DNA from: an uncultured Christensenellaceae bacterium
Lineage (GTDB): Bacteria; Bacillota; Clostridia; Christensenellales; UBA3700
Length of the DNA: 64,000 bases
Direction of reading: 5' to 3'
Assembly (NCBI GenBank): GCA_944376205.1
Contig: CALWBV010000002.1
Span: 1-64,000 of the forward strand
Each line of letters starts with the position of its first letter. Within the stretch, counting starts at the first letter, position 1. A program made the translations under genes and the position numbers. The notes under the pieces were generated by a model. The model saw only the letters and a program-made list of their open reading frames with translations. It did no database searches and was not told the DNA's origin. Positions 26,259-35,335 of this stretch are shown one piece after another.

Positions 26259-27407
26259 TCAATATGCCAAATAATTCAAAAGTGACATAAATCCTGTCAA
26301 TATAATAAGGAATGCAAAATTGAACAACGAAAACAGCAAAACGTAATATTTACCTTTTCCGGGATTAAGCTTCACATATTCTCTGAAAGTAATAAGACTT
26401 GCCAAAGACGATATAAGCGTGCCTACTCCGCCGATATTTACGCCCACGAGCAAATCTCTGTAATTACCCGTAAACTGCGAAAGAAGTATTGCAGAAGGCA
26501 CATTGCTTATTATCTGACACGATAAAACGCTTACAAGCAAGGTATTTTTCTCCAATAACCCCGAAAATACTTCTCTTACTGCGTCTATCCTGGCCATATT
26601 ACCGGCAAATATAAAGAAAAATACAAATGTGAGCAACAACGAATAATCGACCATCAGCAATGCTTTTCTATCAACGATAAGAAGCACTACAGGTATAATA
26701 ATCAAGCCTATCCAATAAGGAATTACTCTGAATACAATGATTATGGACAATGCAAACAGTATAAGATATAATACCGTACACTTGGGATCGAGTTTAACGT
26801 CGTCCTTTTGAAGCTCCAAAGGTTCAGGCTTGACAAAAATTATGCAACAAATCGTTATGAGCAATATCGACAATATAAAAGGCGGAGCCATTATCGACAT
26901 AAACTCAAGCGTTGGAATTTCGAATTTGGTATAAAGATAAATGTTTTGCGGATTTCCGAAAGGCGTAAGCATACCGCCAAGATTCGCCGCAATATTTTGC
27001 AAAATGAAAGTTACCGCCATATATTTTCTCTTACCTGTAGTAGTAAGGACAAGATATCCGAGCGGTAAAAATGTCAAAAGCGCCATATCGTTGGCTATCA
27101 ACATCGATCCGATAAACGTTATATATACCAACGCCAACACACTGATACGGGCATTTTTGAATATCTGAACGATTTTCAAAGCGAGAATATAAAAAAACTT
27201 TATGTTTTTAAGAGCGCAAACCACGGCAAGCACACAAAACAGACAAGTCAATGTCTTAAAATCGAAATATCCTATATACTCTTTGTCAGGAGGAACTATA
27301 CAACTGGTAACTATGGCCGCAAGCAACGCAATAAGCATAACTATGTTTTGTTTTACAAACGCCCATACTTTTGACATAAACCGATTAAACTTTTCTTTTG
27401 CCGTCAT
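26259..27407 (-). CDS. ArsB/NhaD-superfamily (SLC13-like) permease
   Basis: A 382 aa membrane protein with about ten hydrophobic helices. The motif NIAANLGGMLTPFGNPQNI (~139-157) and the repeat GGVGTLISSLASLITF mark the two hairpin-containing halves of the ion transporter superfamily. The substrate (arsenite, citrate-like dicarboxylates or Na+/H+) cannot be told. The gene has its own promoter and a GAGG site. Confidence 0.8.
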   Translation of the reverse strand: MTAKEKFNRFMSKVWAFVKQNIVMLIALLAAIVTSCIVPPDKEYIGYFDFKTLTCLFCVLAVVCALKNIKFFYILALKIVQIFKNARISVLALVYITFIGSMLIANDMALLTFLPLGYLVLTTTGKRKYMAVTFILQNIAANLGGMLTPFGNPQNIYLYTKFEIPTLEFMSIMAPPFILSILLITICCIIFVKPEPLELQKDDVKLDPKCTVLYLILFALSIIIVFRVIPYWIGLIIIPVVLLIVDRKALLMVDYSLLLTFVFFFIFAGNMARIDAVREVFSGLLEKNTLLVSVLSCQIISNVPSAILLSQFTGNYRDLLVGVNIGGVGTLISSLASLITFREYVKLNPGKGKYYVLLFSLFNFAFLIILTGFMSLLNYLAY

Positions 27408-27476
27408 ACGTGCCTCGATGCTTCAGCGCATTGTGCAAACGCACTGAAAAATCTACATTTTTCGATATTCTATAAT

Positions 27477-27505
27477 AATATATTTTATGCGTGCGTGTTT
27501 GTCAA
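27477..27505 (-). promoter_or_regulatory. Promoter of the ArsB/NhaD-type permease
   Basis: On the minus strand TTGACA (27505-27500), 17 nt, TATATT (27482-27477). The ~70-nt leader holds a hairpin TTCAGTGC...GCGCTGAA (about 27421-27447) just before the ribosome binding site. Confidence 0.7.
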
Positions 27506-27564
27506 GTTGATTGAAGCAATATCGGCATAATATTTTTGATTCTCAAAGCATTGCGACACAAATC

Positions 27565-27588
27565 TTTATATTAGTATACTAATATAAA
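27565..27588. repeat. Perfect 24-bp palindrome
   Basis: TTTATATTAGTA followed directly by TACTAATATAAA; no mismatch and no spacer. It lies between the pheT terminator and the permease promoter, 60 bp upstream of the latter's -35. A regulator-binding site or cruciform is possible. Confidence 0.6.
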
Positions 27589-27621
27589 ACTTCTTCAACT
27601 CGATACCTACATCGATTAAAA

Positions 27622-27650
27622 AGGAAAACGGCACCTTATAGGTGCCGTAT
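27622..27650 (-). terminator. Terminator of pheST
   Basis: ACGGCACC-TATAA-GGTGCCGT on the minus strand, followed by TTTTCC and TTTTT tracts. Confidence 0.85.
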
Positions 27651-27659
27651 CGCTTTTAT

Positions 27660-30062
27660 TTATCTTTGAACTGCTCCGAATTCACTTGTAAGTTTTGCGA
27701 GTATTCTGTTCATTTTGGCATTGACCTCGTCATCGGTCAACGTTCTGTCATTAAGTCTGAACACAAGATTTATAGCCACGCTCTTTTTATCCTTTCCAAG
27801 AACGTCCTTATTGCGATAAATATCGAATATCGAAGCTTCAGTCAAGAGATTACCGCCGCCCTTTCTTACGCATGCAAGCAAGTCGCCGGCTGCAACGCTT
27901 TCGTCAACAACAACCGCAATATCTCTCTCCATGGGAGGATATTTTGCTATAGCCACAAATGTATAGCTGTAATCGGCAAGGGAATTGAGCATATCCACAT
28001 TGATTTCTGCAATATACATTCTTTCACCGACGTCAAAAGAATCGGCAACCTGGGGATGAACCTCTCCGAAATAGCCAAGCACTTGTTTTCCAACATTGAT
28101 TTGCGCACTTCTGCCCTTATGCAAATAGCTTACATCAGCCCTTGTATAATCGGCTTTGATTCCGAATTTTTTGAGAAGCACTTCGATTGCACCCTTCATC
28201 GTATAAAAATCGATACCGGGTCCGTACATACCCATAGCAAGCATATTGACTTCTTCAGGCAATTCTTTCATATCCTTGTCTTTAGGCAAATAAACTTTTG
28301 CAACTTCAAAGAGTTTAGCCGTTTTATTACTCTTGATAAAATTACTTGCCAACATAGAAATCATGCTGTATGCAAGCGTAGTACGCATGACCGACAAATC
28401 TTCACCGAGAGGCTTGAGAAGTTTTACGCAATTTCTTCTTGAATCATCTTCGCTCATACGAAGTATATCGAAACATTTAGGCGTAGTAAAAGAATACGTA
28501 AGAGTTTCGCTCATACCCTGGCTTACGCAGATTTCTTTGATAATATCGGTATTTTGTTGTTCGCGAGTCTTGCCGCCGAGAGTTTGATGCGCCTTATCGA
28601 GAAGCGTACATTCGATCTTGTCATAGCCGTAAAGTCTTATAACTTCTTCTGCAAGATCGTTTGCATTTTCTATATCGTCTCTGAATGCAGGACATTTGCA
28701 AGTCAATACTCCGTCTTTAAGCACGCTTTCAATCTGCAGACTGTTGAGTATGTCGAGAATTGTCTTTTCGGGCACCCGAATACCGAGAATGCCGTTTATT
28801 TCCTCTACACTCGTAACAACGACCTTTTGAGTCAAATCACCGCTCAATCTGTCGATAATGCCGTCTGCGATTTTACCCCAACCGTATTTGTCGATTAAAG
28901 TAAGCGCACGCATGATACCGAGTCTCTGGCTGTCAAAATCTATACCTCTTTCATATCTGAAAGAAGAATCAGAACGCAAATTGAGTTTTCTCGACGTTCT
29001 TCTGATATTATCTCTCAAGAATTTTGCCGACTCAAAGATTATGGTATTCGTATTGTCGTTTATACCGCTGTTGAGTCCGCCCATAACGCCACCCACAGCA
29101 CAGGGCTTTTCTGCGTCGCAGATAACTATCATGCTGTCGTCGAGCGTATATTTCTTTTCGTCGAGGCATACGATTTTTTCGCCGTTTTTAGCACGTCTGG
29201 GAACAATTTTTCCGCCGCCGAGATTATTTTTATCGAACGCATGCATAGGCTGGCCGATTTCAACCAACACATAGTTTGTAATATCGACGATATTGTTGAT
29301 TGGTCTCAAACCTACCGACTTGAGTCTTTTTTGAATTATTTCGGGGCTCTTCGTTATCTTGATATCTTTTACTGCGGCAGCCATGTATCTGGGACACAAG
29401 TCGGGAGCCTGAACGTCTACATCGACAAAATCTTCTACTTTTATACTCTTATCGGTCTTAAATGAGATTTCGGGCATTTTAAGCGGTTTTTTAAGTACTG
29501 TGGCAATTTCTCTTGCAATTCCGAGAACGCTGTTGCAATCGGGTCTGTTTGCCGTAACCGCAACATCGAGGATTACTTCATCGTTGCCGAGAATAACGTT
29601 CATGTCAGTACCTAAAGGATACTTTTCTTTGTTCATTATAAGTATGCCGTAAACGCTAGCGCCTTGATAATCGTCTTCGGTGAGTTTCAATTCCTCACCC
29701 GAACAAAGCATACCGTTGGAAGCAACTCCTCTCAACTTTCCCTTTTTAATCTCCTGACCTGTGGGCAAAAGCGAATTATCCAAAGCAACAGGAACGAAAT
29801 CTCCTTCTTTGACATTTTGCGCACCCGTGACTATTTGTACGAGATCGCTCTTGCCTACATCTATCTGACATATCTGCAATTTATCTGCGTCGGGATGCTT
29901 TTCGAGTTTTACTATCTTGCCGAGCACAACGTTTTTCATGTTAGCAGCAGAGTCGATAATTTCTTCAACTTCAAATCCTGCGCTGACAAGCTTGTCCGCA
30001 AGAGTATTTACGTCTACGTCTATATCTACAAAATCTTTTAACCAACTTAACGAAACTTTCAT
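27660..30062 (-). CDS. pheT: Phenylalanyl-tRNA synthetase beta subunit
   Basis: An 800 aa beta chain with an N-terminal tRNA-binding (EMAP-like) domain (~40-150), B3/B4 editing domain, B5 domain and C-terminal FDX anticodon-binding domain ending in LTSEFGAVQR. Pairs with PheS as an alpha2beta2 enzyme that charges tRNA-Phe. AAGGAGG precedes the ATG, twelve bases after pheS. Confidence 0.96.
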   Translation of the reverse strand: MKVSLSWLKDFVDIDVDVNTLADKLVSAGFEVEEIIDSAANMKNVVLGKIVKLEKHPDADKLQICQIDVGKSDLVQIVTGAQNVKEGDFVPVALDNSLLPTGQEIKKGKLRGVASNGMLCSGEELKLTEDDYQGASVYGILIMNKEKYPLGTDMNVILGNDEVILDVAVTANRPDCNSVLGIAREIATVLKKPLKMPEISFKTDKSIKVEDFVDVDVQAPDLCPRYMAAAVKDIKITKSPEIIQKRLKSVGLRPINNIVDITNYVLVEIGQPMHAFDKNNLGGGKIVPRRAKNGEKIVCLDEKKYTLDDSMIVICDAEKPCAVGGVMGGLNSGINDNTNTIIFESAKFLRDNIRRTSRKLNLRSDSSFRYERGIDFDSQRLGIMRALTLIDKYGWGKIADGIIDRLSGDLTQKVVVTSVEEINGILGIRVPEKTILDILNSLQIESVLKDGVLTCKCPAFRDDIENANDLAEEVIRLYGYDKIECTLLDKAHQTLGGKTREQQNTDIIKEICVSQGMSETLTYSFTTPKCFDILRMSEDDSRRNCVKLLKPLGEDLSVMRTTLAYSMISMLASNFIKSNKTAKLFEVAKVYLPKDKDMKELPEEVNMLAMGMYGPGIDFYTMKGAIEVLLKKFGIKADYTRADVSYLHKGRSAQINVGKQVLGYFGEVHPQVADSFDVGERMYIAEINVDMLNSLADYSYTFVAIAKYPPMERDIAVVVDESVAAGDLLACVRKGGGNLLTEASIFDIYRNKDVLGKDKKSVAINLVFRLNDRTLTDDEVNAKMNRILAKLTSEFGAVQR

Positions 30063-30074
30063 TTTCTTTCCTCC

Positions 30075-31094
30075 TTATTTGAATTCCTTCAAAAATCTTA
30101 CGTCATTTTCAAAGAGAATTCTCATATCGGGAATACCGTATTTAATCATTGCGATTCTCTCTACACCGAGACCGAATGCCAAACCTTTATATTTTTTGCT
30201 GTCGATACCGCAATTATCGAAAACTTTAGGATTAACGACTCCTGCGCCGAGAATTTCTATCCAACCTGTACCTTTACAAATTCTGCAGCCCTTTCCGTGG
30301 CATACCGAACATGTTACGTCAACTTCTACGCTAGGCTCTGTAAACGGGAAGAACGAAGGTCTGAATCTGACTTTTGTTCTTTCGTCGAATAGTCTCTTTG
30401 CAAACGTTTCCAAAAGTCCTTTGAGATCGCAAAGCGTTACGTTCTCGTCTACGACGAGACCTTCGATTTGCTGGAACATAGGCGAATGCGTAGCATCGTC
30501 ATCAGGTCTGTAAACCTTACCGGGACACACGATTCTGATCGGCGGTTTCGTATTTATCATAGTACGTGCCTGTACGGACGATGTCTGTGTTCTCAAAAGA
30601 ATGTCGTCGGTAATATAGAAAGTATCCTGCATATCTCTTGCCGGATGGTCCATAGGAATATTGAGCATCTGGAAACAGAATTTATCGAGTTCGATTTCTG
30701 GACCGTCTCCGAGAGTAAAGCCCAAAGATTTGAAAATATCTACGATTTCGTCGGTAACGAGCGTGCAAGGATGGAGACTACCCCTTTCAGTCTTTTTACC
30801 GTCAAGAGTAACATCCACGCTTTCGGCAAGCATTTTATTATCCATTTCAGCCTGTGCGAGAACTTTTGTTTTGTTTTCGGTAAGATCTGTGATCACGTCT
30901 CTGGCTTCGTTGACATATTTACCTACAAGAGGTCTCTCCTCCTGCGGCAAATCTTTCATACCTCTCAAAAGCTGGGTCAATTCGCCGCTTTTTCCAAGGT
31001 ATTTTACTTTTACGTTATTGATAGCTGCAAGAGAATCGCTTTTTTCGATAGCGTTTTTTGCTTCTTCAATAAGTTTTGCAATTTTTTCTTTCAT
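30075..31094 (-). CDS. pheS: Phenylalanyl-tRNA synthetase alpha subunit
   Basis: A 339 aa class II catalytic subunit. An N-terminal coiled coil (~1-85) precedes motif 2 around FHQIEG-type sequence (MFQQIEGLVVD) and motif 3 GLAFGLGVERIAMIKYG. A zinc-like cluster CSVCHGKGCRICKGTGW lies at ~250. Expression is controlled by the T-box leader immediately upstream. Confidence 0.96.
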   Translation of the reverse strand: MKEKIAKLIEEAKNAIEKSDSLAAINNVKVKYLGKSGELTQLLRGMKDLPQEERPLVGKYVNEARDVITDLTENKTKVLAQAEMDNKMLAESVDVTLDGKKTERGSLHPCTLVTDEIVDIFKSLGFTLGDGPEIELDKFCFQMLNIPMDHPARDMQDTFYITDDILLRTQTSSVQARTMINTKPPIRIVCPGKVYRPDDDATHSPMFQQIEGLVVDENVTLCDLKGLLETFAKRLFDERTKVRFRPSFFPFTEPSVEVDVTCSVCHGKGCRICKGTGWIEILGAGVVNPKVFDNCGIDSKKYKGLAFGLGVERIAMIKYGIPDMRILFENDVRFLKEFK

Positions 31095-31114
31095 AATTAC
31101 CTCTCTGTGTATTT

Positions 31115-31357
31115 ATAAAAAAATACGCCCTAATTCAATAGGGCGTATTAACGCTGTACCACCTAAATTCGTCAATCGATTAAATTAATTGCAATTGACC
31201 TCGTTGAGTTATAACGTAACAAACGGTTTTGCCTACTTATGTTCAACAAAACGGCTCCAAGGCGAATTCTCCCAAACTCACAAATTACCCTTTCAGCCCA
31301 CCGAGGTAAAATCTCTGTCGCAAGTCATTGCGGGATACGTTCCTTTTCAACGCTTAT
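31115..31357 (-). ncRNA. T-box leader (tRNA-Phe responsive)
   Basis: The minus strand reads AATTTAGGTGGTACAGCG at about 31172-31155, the T-box sequence that pairs with the uncharged tRNA acceptor end. It is followed by a terminator hairpin AATACGCCC...GGGCGTATT (31149-31122) and a T-run, then the pheS ribosome binding site. A possible specifier codon UUC (Phe) is at 31266-31264. Uncharged tRNA-Phe would stabilise the antiterminator and raise pheST expression. Confidence 0.9.
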
Positions 31358-31363
31358 GGTATT

Positions 31364-31392
31364 ATATTATCATTGTTGGAATTATTTTGCAA
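31364..31392 (-). promoter_or_regulatory. pheST promoter
   Basis: On the minus strand TTGCAA (31392-31387), 17 nt, TAATAT (31369-31364), with an extended -10 TG. Confidence 0.7.
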
Positions 31393-31436
31393 GTATTTTA
31401 AGACATAAAGCTTAAATATAAAATGGCGCTTATTGT

Positions 31437-32090
31437 TTATCCTATCAAATCCAACCCGTTTCCCGAATCGAAATAAAAATCAGGGACTTTACCGACTATG
31501 AGATTCTGATATACCACCATGGAATTTTGAACCTCGATATTCTTAACGTAAAGCGGAAGCATAACGCTTATATCGACATACAAATCGATATACATACACA
31601 TAAGAGTCTGATTGACTCCTGCCGATTGAAAAGTTGTTCGGTAATTGCATTGAATATTGCCCAAAAGTTCGAGATTAAAGGTATATTTACCGCCATAGTT
31701 TGCCAGCAGCGAACTTCCGAAAACAGACGAATACGGAACCTGAACGTCTTCTTTTTTGCACATCTGATTGACGTTTGTCTGCGAATACGCCGCAACATCT
31801 CGCATAAGTGCGTTAATAACTACCATATCTGCGCTTATGAGCGTAACGTTTCCTTCGTTATCGTATCTTATTTCATAAAAATTGGATTTATCCTGAAACC
31901 ATTCACCCTCTAGCGCCTGCGTAGTCGAATTATTGAGGACGTCGACAACTCTTGTCGTAATAAGACCGGCTGCATATTTATTCGTATACTCTATAAGATT
32001 TTTGCGTACGTAAACGAAACCTGCGGTAAATATTACAGCTATTACCGCAAGAATGACAAAAGCCTTGAATTTTCTCCTCTTTCTCCGCAT
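31437..32090 (-). CDS. yunB: Sporulation protein YunB
   Basis: A 217 aa protein with a basic N-terminus, one membrane helix (~10-30) and an extracytoplasmic domain matching YunB (ITTRVVDVLNNSTTQAL). In Bacillus subtilis yunB is a mother-cell (sigma-E) gene of uncertain role. There is no Shine-Dalgarno; a CATATAAT box ends five bases before the ATG, so a leaderless mRNA is possible. Confidence 0.8.
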   Translation of the reverse strand: MRRKRRKFKAFVILAVIAVIFTAGFVYVRKNLIEYTNKYAAGLITTRVVDVLNNSTTQALEGEWFQDKSNFYEIRYDNEGNVTLISADMVVINALMRDVAAYSQTNVNQMCKKEDVQVPYSSVFGSSLLANYGGKYTFNLELLGNIQCNYRTTFQSAGVNQTLMCMYIDLYVDISVMLPLYVKNIEVQNSMVVYQNLIVGKVPDFYFDSGNGLDLIG

Positions 32091-32188
32091 ATTATATTAT
32101 ATGCATCAGTATTTAGGAGTTTGACAATATTCAAATCCGACTCGCAACATGCAAATTCAAAGAAACAATACGAGAAAGTATTTCTTTT

Positions 32189-32557
32189 TCAGGCTTTTTT
32201 GGAATGAGACTTGAATATCAGCGCAAAAAAGAAACCAAAGAAGATTGCCGCAGTTAATCCGCCTGCCATATTTTTGAATCCGTACGTAACAGCTTCCAAC
32301 AGACCGATTTTAGCGCCTTCTTTAGCACCCTTTATCAGTACGCTTCCAAAACCTGTAATCGGTACCGTAATTCCGGCTCCGGCAAACTTTTGTATATATC
32401 CGAAAACGCCGATTCCTTCCAGAAAAATACCTATAAGCAAAAACAATACAAGTATTCTTGCTGATGACATTTTTGTACGATTGATCAATATTTGTGCTAT
32501 TGCGCAAACGAGTCCTCCGACTGCAAAAGCTTTTAGATAATCCAAAAATATACTCAT
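32189..32557 (-). CDS. spoVAE: Stage V sporulation protein AE
   Basis: A 122 aa membrane protein with about four helices, part of the SpoVA channel that moves calcium-dipicolinate into the forespore and out at germination. The segment ITGFGSVLIKGAKEGAK is typical. The start at 32557 follows AAGGAGTAAT and lies one base after the spoVAD stop. Confidence 0.9.
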   Translation of the reverse strand: MSIFLDYLKAFAVGGLVCAIAQILINRTKMSSARILVLFLLIGIFLEGIGVFGYIQKFAGAGITVPITGFGSVLIKGAKEGAKIGLLEAVTYGFKNMAGGLTAAIFFGFFFALIFKSHSKKA

Positions 32558-32558
32558 A

Positions 32559-33557
32559 TTACTCCTTCTCCACAACTATTGCATGCGCAATACCCGGTAT
32601 GCTTTCGCCTTGAAGTGCCGAATCTTTTGAAAGCATAGCCCCGGTAGGCACAAACAAAACTTTTTTAAGAGAGCCTTCCAGCATTTTTTTGTATATATAC
32701 GAAGTGAACACCAGCGAACAACAGCCTGCACCAGAACCGCCTTGACCCGCTTTTTGTTTTTCGCTGTAAATCATACTTCCGCAATCGTTAAGGTTGTCGA
32801 GGTTATATCCTTCCTTTTTGCATAAATAATGCAAAGTATCTCTACCGAATCTTCCCAAATCACCCGTAATAATCAAATCGTAATAATCGGGACTTCTTCC
32901 TGTATCCTTAAAATGCGTAACAATCGTCTTTGCTGCCGCAGGAGCCATTGCTCCGCCCATATTGTTAGCGTCGCATAAACCGAAGTCTATAACCTCACCT
33001 ACGGTGAACCCTTTTATTTTAGGTGCGTCACATTTTTTCTTGCTCAACATTACAGCGCCGCAACCCGTAACAGTCCATTGAGATTCGGGGGTAGGTTGTG
33101 TCCCCAATTCCAAAGGAAATCTGTACTGTCTTTCTGCCGTAGCATAGTGTGAACTCGTACAACACACTACTCTTTCAAAGTCTCCGCCGACTAAAGAGGA
33201 GCCGATTGCCAAAGCTTCGCCGAATGTTGCACAGGCATTATAAAGCCCCATAAACGGCGTATTGAAATCTCTCGCCGAAAAGGATGTCGGCACTATCTGA
33301 TTGAGCAAATCTCCGCCAAGAATAAGGTCGCAATCCATAGGATTGACTTTAGCTCTGTCGAGACATTCCGCTATCGTGAATCTCTGCATCTCTATCTCAG
33401 TCAGTTCGTGAGATTTACACTTCCATTCGTCGTCTTCCATAACAGTATCGAAATATTCTCTGAAAGCCCCCTTTGACTCGTAAGGTCCTGCCAAAGAGTA
33501 CGCCGAAGCAATATAGATGTCTTTGTCTGAAAGATATGTTTGTTTGCCGACTTTCAT
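32559..33557 (-). CDS. spoVAD: Stage V sporulation protein AD
   Basis: A 332 aa soluble, thiolase-fold protein that binds dipicolinic acid in the SpoVA complex. Recognisable segments are YNACATFGEAL, VCCTSSHYATAERQYRFP and GQGGSGAGCCS. GAGGTAATA precedes the ATG, two bases after spoVAC. Confidence 0.95.
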   Translation of the reverse strand: MKVGKQTYLSDKDIYIASAYSLAGPYESKGAFREYFDTVMEDDEWKCKSHELTEIEMQRFTIAECLDRAKVNPMDCDLILGGDLLNQIVPTSFSARDFNTPFMGLYNACATFGEALAIGSSLVGGDFERVVCCTSSHYATAERQYRFPLELGTQPTPESQWTVTGCGAVMLSKKKCDAPKIKGFTVGEVIDFGLCDANNMGGAMAPAAAKTIVTHFKDTGRSPDYYDLIITGDLGRFGRDTLHYLCKKEGYNLDNLNDCGSMIYSEKQKAGQGGSGAGCCSLVFTSYIYKKMLEGSLKKVLFVPTGAMLSKDSALQGESIPGIAHAIVVEKE

Positions 33558-33559
33558 TA

Positions 33560-34006
33560 TTACCTCGCCACTTCTATAATTCTGTAAATTATACCGAATA
33601 CGACTGACGCCACTGTTCCGGTAACTATTATCGGTCCTGCAATGACGAACATTTTTGCCATCATTCCGAGAACGATTCCCTCTTTATTAAATTCCATTGC
33701 AGGAGACACTACGGAGTTTGCAAATCCTGTAATAGGTACAATCGAACCTCCTCCCGCTTTTATACCTATCTTATCATATACGCCTATCGCCGTAAGAAAC
33801 GCTCCTAAAAAAATAAGGGTCATACTAGTGAGCATGGCAATTCTGTCATCAGCCCAATCTGAAAGAAGATATTTATACAAATCTCCTATCGCCTGTCCTA
33901 TACAGCAAATCAATCCTCCTACGCAAAATGCCCACAAAAGAGTAACGAATTCATTGCTTTTTTGCGCATGTGCATGCACATACTCCTGATATTCCTTATC
34001 TTCCAT
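33560..34006 (-). CDS. spoVAC: Stage V sporulation protein AC
   Basis: A 148 aa membrane protein with four helices and the motif VPITGFANSVVSPAMEF. SpoVAC is the mechanosensitive channel of the SpoVA complex. A GGAGGT site lies inside the preceding small ORF, whose end overlaps this start by eleven bases. Confidence 0.93.
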   Translation of the reverse strand: MEDKEYQEYVHAHAQKSNEFVTLLWAFCVGGLICCIGQAIGDLYKYLLSDWADDRIAMLTSMTLIFLGAFLTAIGVYDKIGIKAGGGSIVPITGFANSVVSPAMEFNKEGIVLGMMAKMFVIAGPIIVTGTVASVVFGIIYRIIEVAR

Positions 34007-34121
34007 TATTACCTCCGCATTTATCGGCCGAATTACGGTTTACCACAAGAAACAATTCTTCGGGTTGTTTGAATCTTATTTCATTGTCTTCGACATTATC
34101 TTTGAATATCTGATTTTTCAT
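33996..34121 (-). CDS. Small ORF coupled to spoVAC (41 aa)
   Basis: On the minus strand a 41-codon frame starts MKNQIFKDNVEDNEIRF and ends CGGNNGR, overlapping the start of spoVAC by eleven bases. A GGGGG-rich ribosome binding site precedes its ATG. The peptide is charged with no membrane segment and no family is recognised. It fills the space between sigF and spoVAC and may couple translation of spoVAC to upstream ribosomes, or be a functional sporulation peptide. Confidence 0.5.
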   Translation of the reverse strand: MKNQIFKDNVEDNEIRFKQPEELFLVVNRNSADKCGGNNGR

Positions 34122-34129
34122 AAAAATTA

Positions 34130-34158
34130 CCCCCAATCGGAGTTTAACCAATCGGGGG
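34130..34158 (-). promoter_or_regulatory. Imperfect hairpin between sigF and spoVAC
   Basis: CCCCC (34130-34134) pairs with GGGGG (34154-34158), and inner AT and GG pairs extend the stem with mismatches; CCAATCGG is also a direct repeat. On the minus strand it is followed by TAATTTTT. It may be a weak terminator after sigF, or a structure that hides the ribosome binding site of the small ORF. Confidence 0.45.
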
Positions 34159-34185
34159 ATTATTATACTTCAACATTTATTTCTT

Positions 34186-34899
34186 TTATGCAAGCGCTTG
34201 TTTGAGCGCACTTATAACTTTACTTTCGATTCTGGAAATCTGCACCTGCGAAACTCCAAGCATTTGCGCAATTTCGCTTTGAGTTTTATCTCTGTAATAC
34301 CTCAATATTATTACTTTTCTTTCACGTTCGGGCAAAGCATTGATATAATCTTTGAGAAGAATTTTATCGATCAGATCGTCGTTATTTTCTCCTGAAGGCA
34401 GTTTGTCCAATACGCATTGATTATTATCGTCATCAAATTTTTCAAACAACGATACAGGATATTTGTTGCTGTCCATGGCAAACACAACTTCCTGCTCGTC
34501 TATCCCGAAATGCTCCGCAATCTCTTTAATACTCGGAGATTTATCTTCGAGAGTACAATCATTGATATATGTCTGAATTTTATTGCATAGACTTTTCATC
34601 GCGCGGGATACTTTGATTGCGCCGTCGTCTCTGATAAATCTTTTGATTTCACCGGCAATCATCGGCACCGCATATGTTGAAAACTTTACATTGAAATTCA
34701 AGTCAAAATTATTGATAGCCTTAACAAGTCCAAGCGCTCCCAATTGCAACAAATCGTCGTACTCTACCTGCTTGTTACGATAACGTTTTGCAATGCTCTT
34801 TATAAGAGGCATATTGTTGGTGATCAGAAGCCCTTTTGCTTCCTCGCTTCCCTCTTTGGCTTTTTTCAACAACTCTACCGTCGTCTGATAATCAAGCAT
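34186..34899 (-). CDS. sigF: RNA polymerase sigma-F factor
   Basis: The first forespore-specific sigma factor (237 aa). Region 2 (YRNKQVEYDDLLQLGALGL, FSTYAVPMI), region 3 and region 4 (YYRDKTQSEIAQMLGVSQVQ) are all present. It is held inactive by SpoIIAB, encoded two bases upstream. In this genome the spoVA genes, which are forespore genes in Bacillus, follow directly. Confidence 0.95.
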   Translation of the reverse strand: MLDYQTTVELLKKAKEGSEEAKGLLITNNMPLIKSIAKRYRNKQVEYDDLLQLGALGLVKAINNFDLNFNVKFSTYAVPMIAGEIKRFIRDDGAIKVSRAMKSLCNKIQTYINDCTLEDKSPSIKEIAEHFGIDEQEVVFAMDSNKYPVSLFEKFDDDNNQCVLDKLPSGENNDDLIDKILLKDYINALPERERKVIILRYYRDKTQSEIAQMLGVSQVQISRIESKVISALKQALA

Positions 34900-34900
34900 A

Positions 34901-35323
34901 TCAATCCTTCTTAATAATTTTTTGCATAACGACTTTGGTACCTTTGCCTTTTTGAGAGGTTACTTCCACACTGTCCATAAAAGTTTGCATCAACGTAAAT
35001 CCCATACCGCTTCGCTCTTGTTCGGGCTTTGTTGTATAGAATGGCTGCTTTGCTTTTTCTACGTCGTCTATACCGCAACCGTTATCCTCTATAATTATTT
35101 CCACCTTGCGCTCGTCCAAACTGACTATTATGTCGATAAATTTGTCATTTTGTCCGTTATAGGCGTGTACTATGCAGTTTGTTACTGCTTCGGATACTGC
35201 GGTTTTGATATCGTTTATCTGTTCGACTGAAGGCTCGAGTTCTACGCAAAAAGCCGAGATACAACTTCTTGCAAAACCTTCGTTACCCAATTTTGATAAA
35301 AGTTTCATACTGAATTTATTCAT
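34901..35323 (-). CDS. spoIIAB: Anti-sigma-F factor
   Basis: A 140 aa GHKL-type serine kinase that binds sigma-F and phosphorylates SpoIIAA. The N box AVSEAVTNCIVHAY, the DNGCGI motif and the C-terminal RSGMGFTLMQTFMD are visible. GAGGT precedes the ATG. Confidence 0.95.
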   Translation of the reverse strand: MNKFSMKLLSKLGNEGFARSCISAFCVELEPSVEQINDIKTAVSEAVTNCIVHAYNGQNDKFIDIIVSLDERKVEIIIEDNGCGIDDVEKAKQPFYTTKPEQERSGMGFTLMQTFMDSVEVTSQKGKGTKVVMQKIIKKD

Positions 35324-35335
35324 AAATACCTCTTT

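Noticed and set aside
27421-27447. A riboswitch in the permease leader
   Set aside because: Only one simple hairpin is present; no conserved aptamer features are visible.
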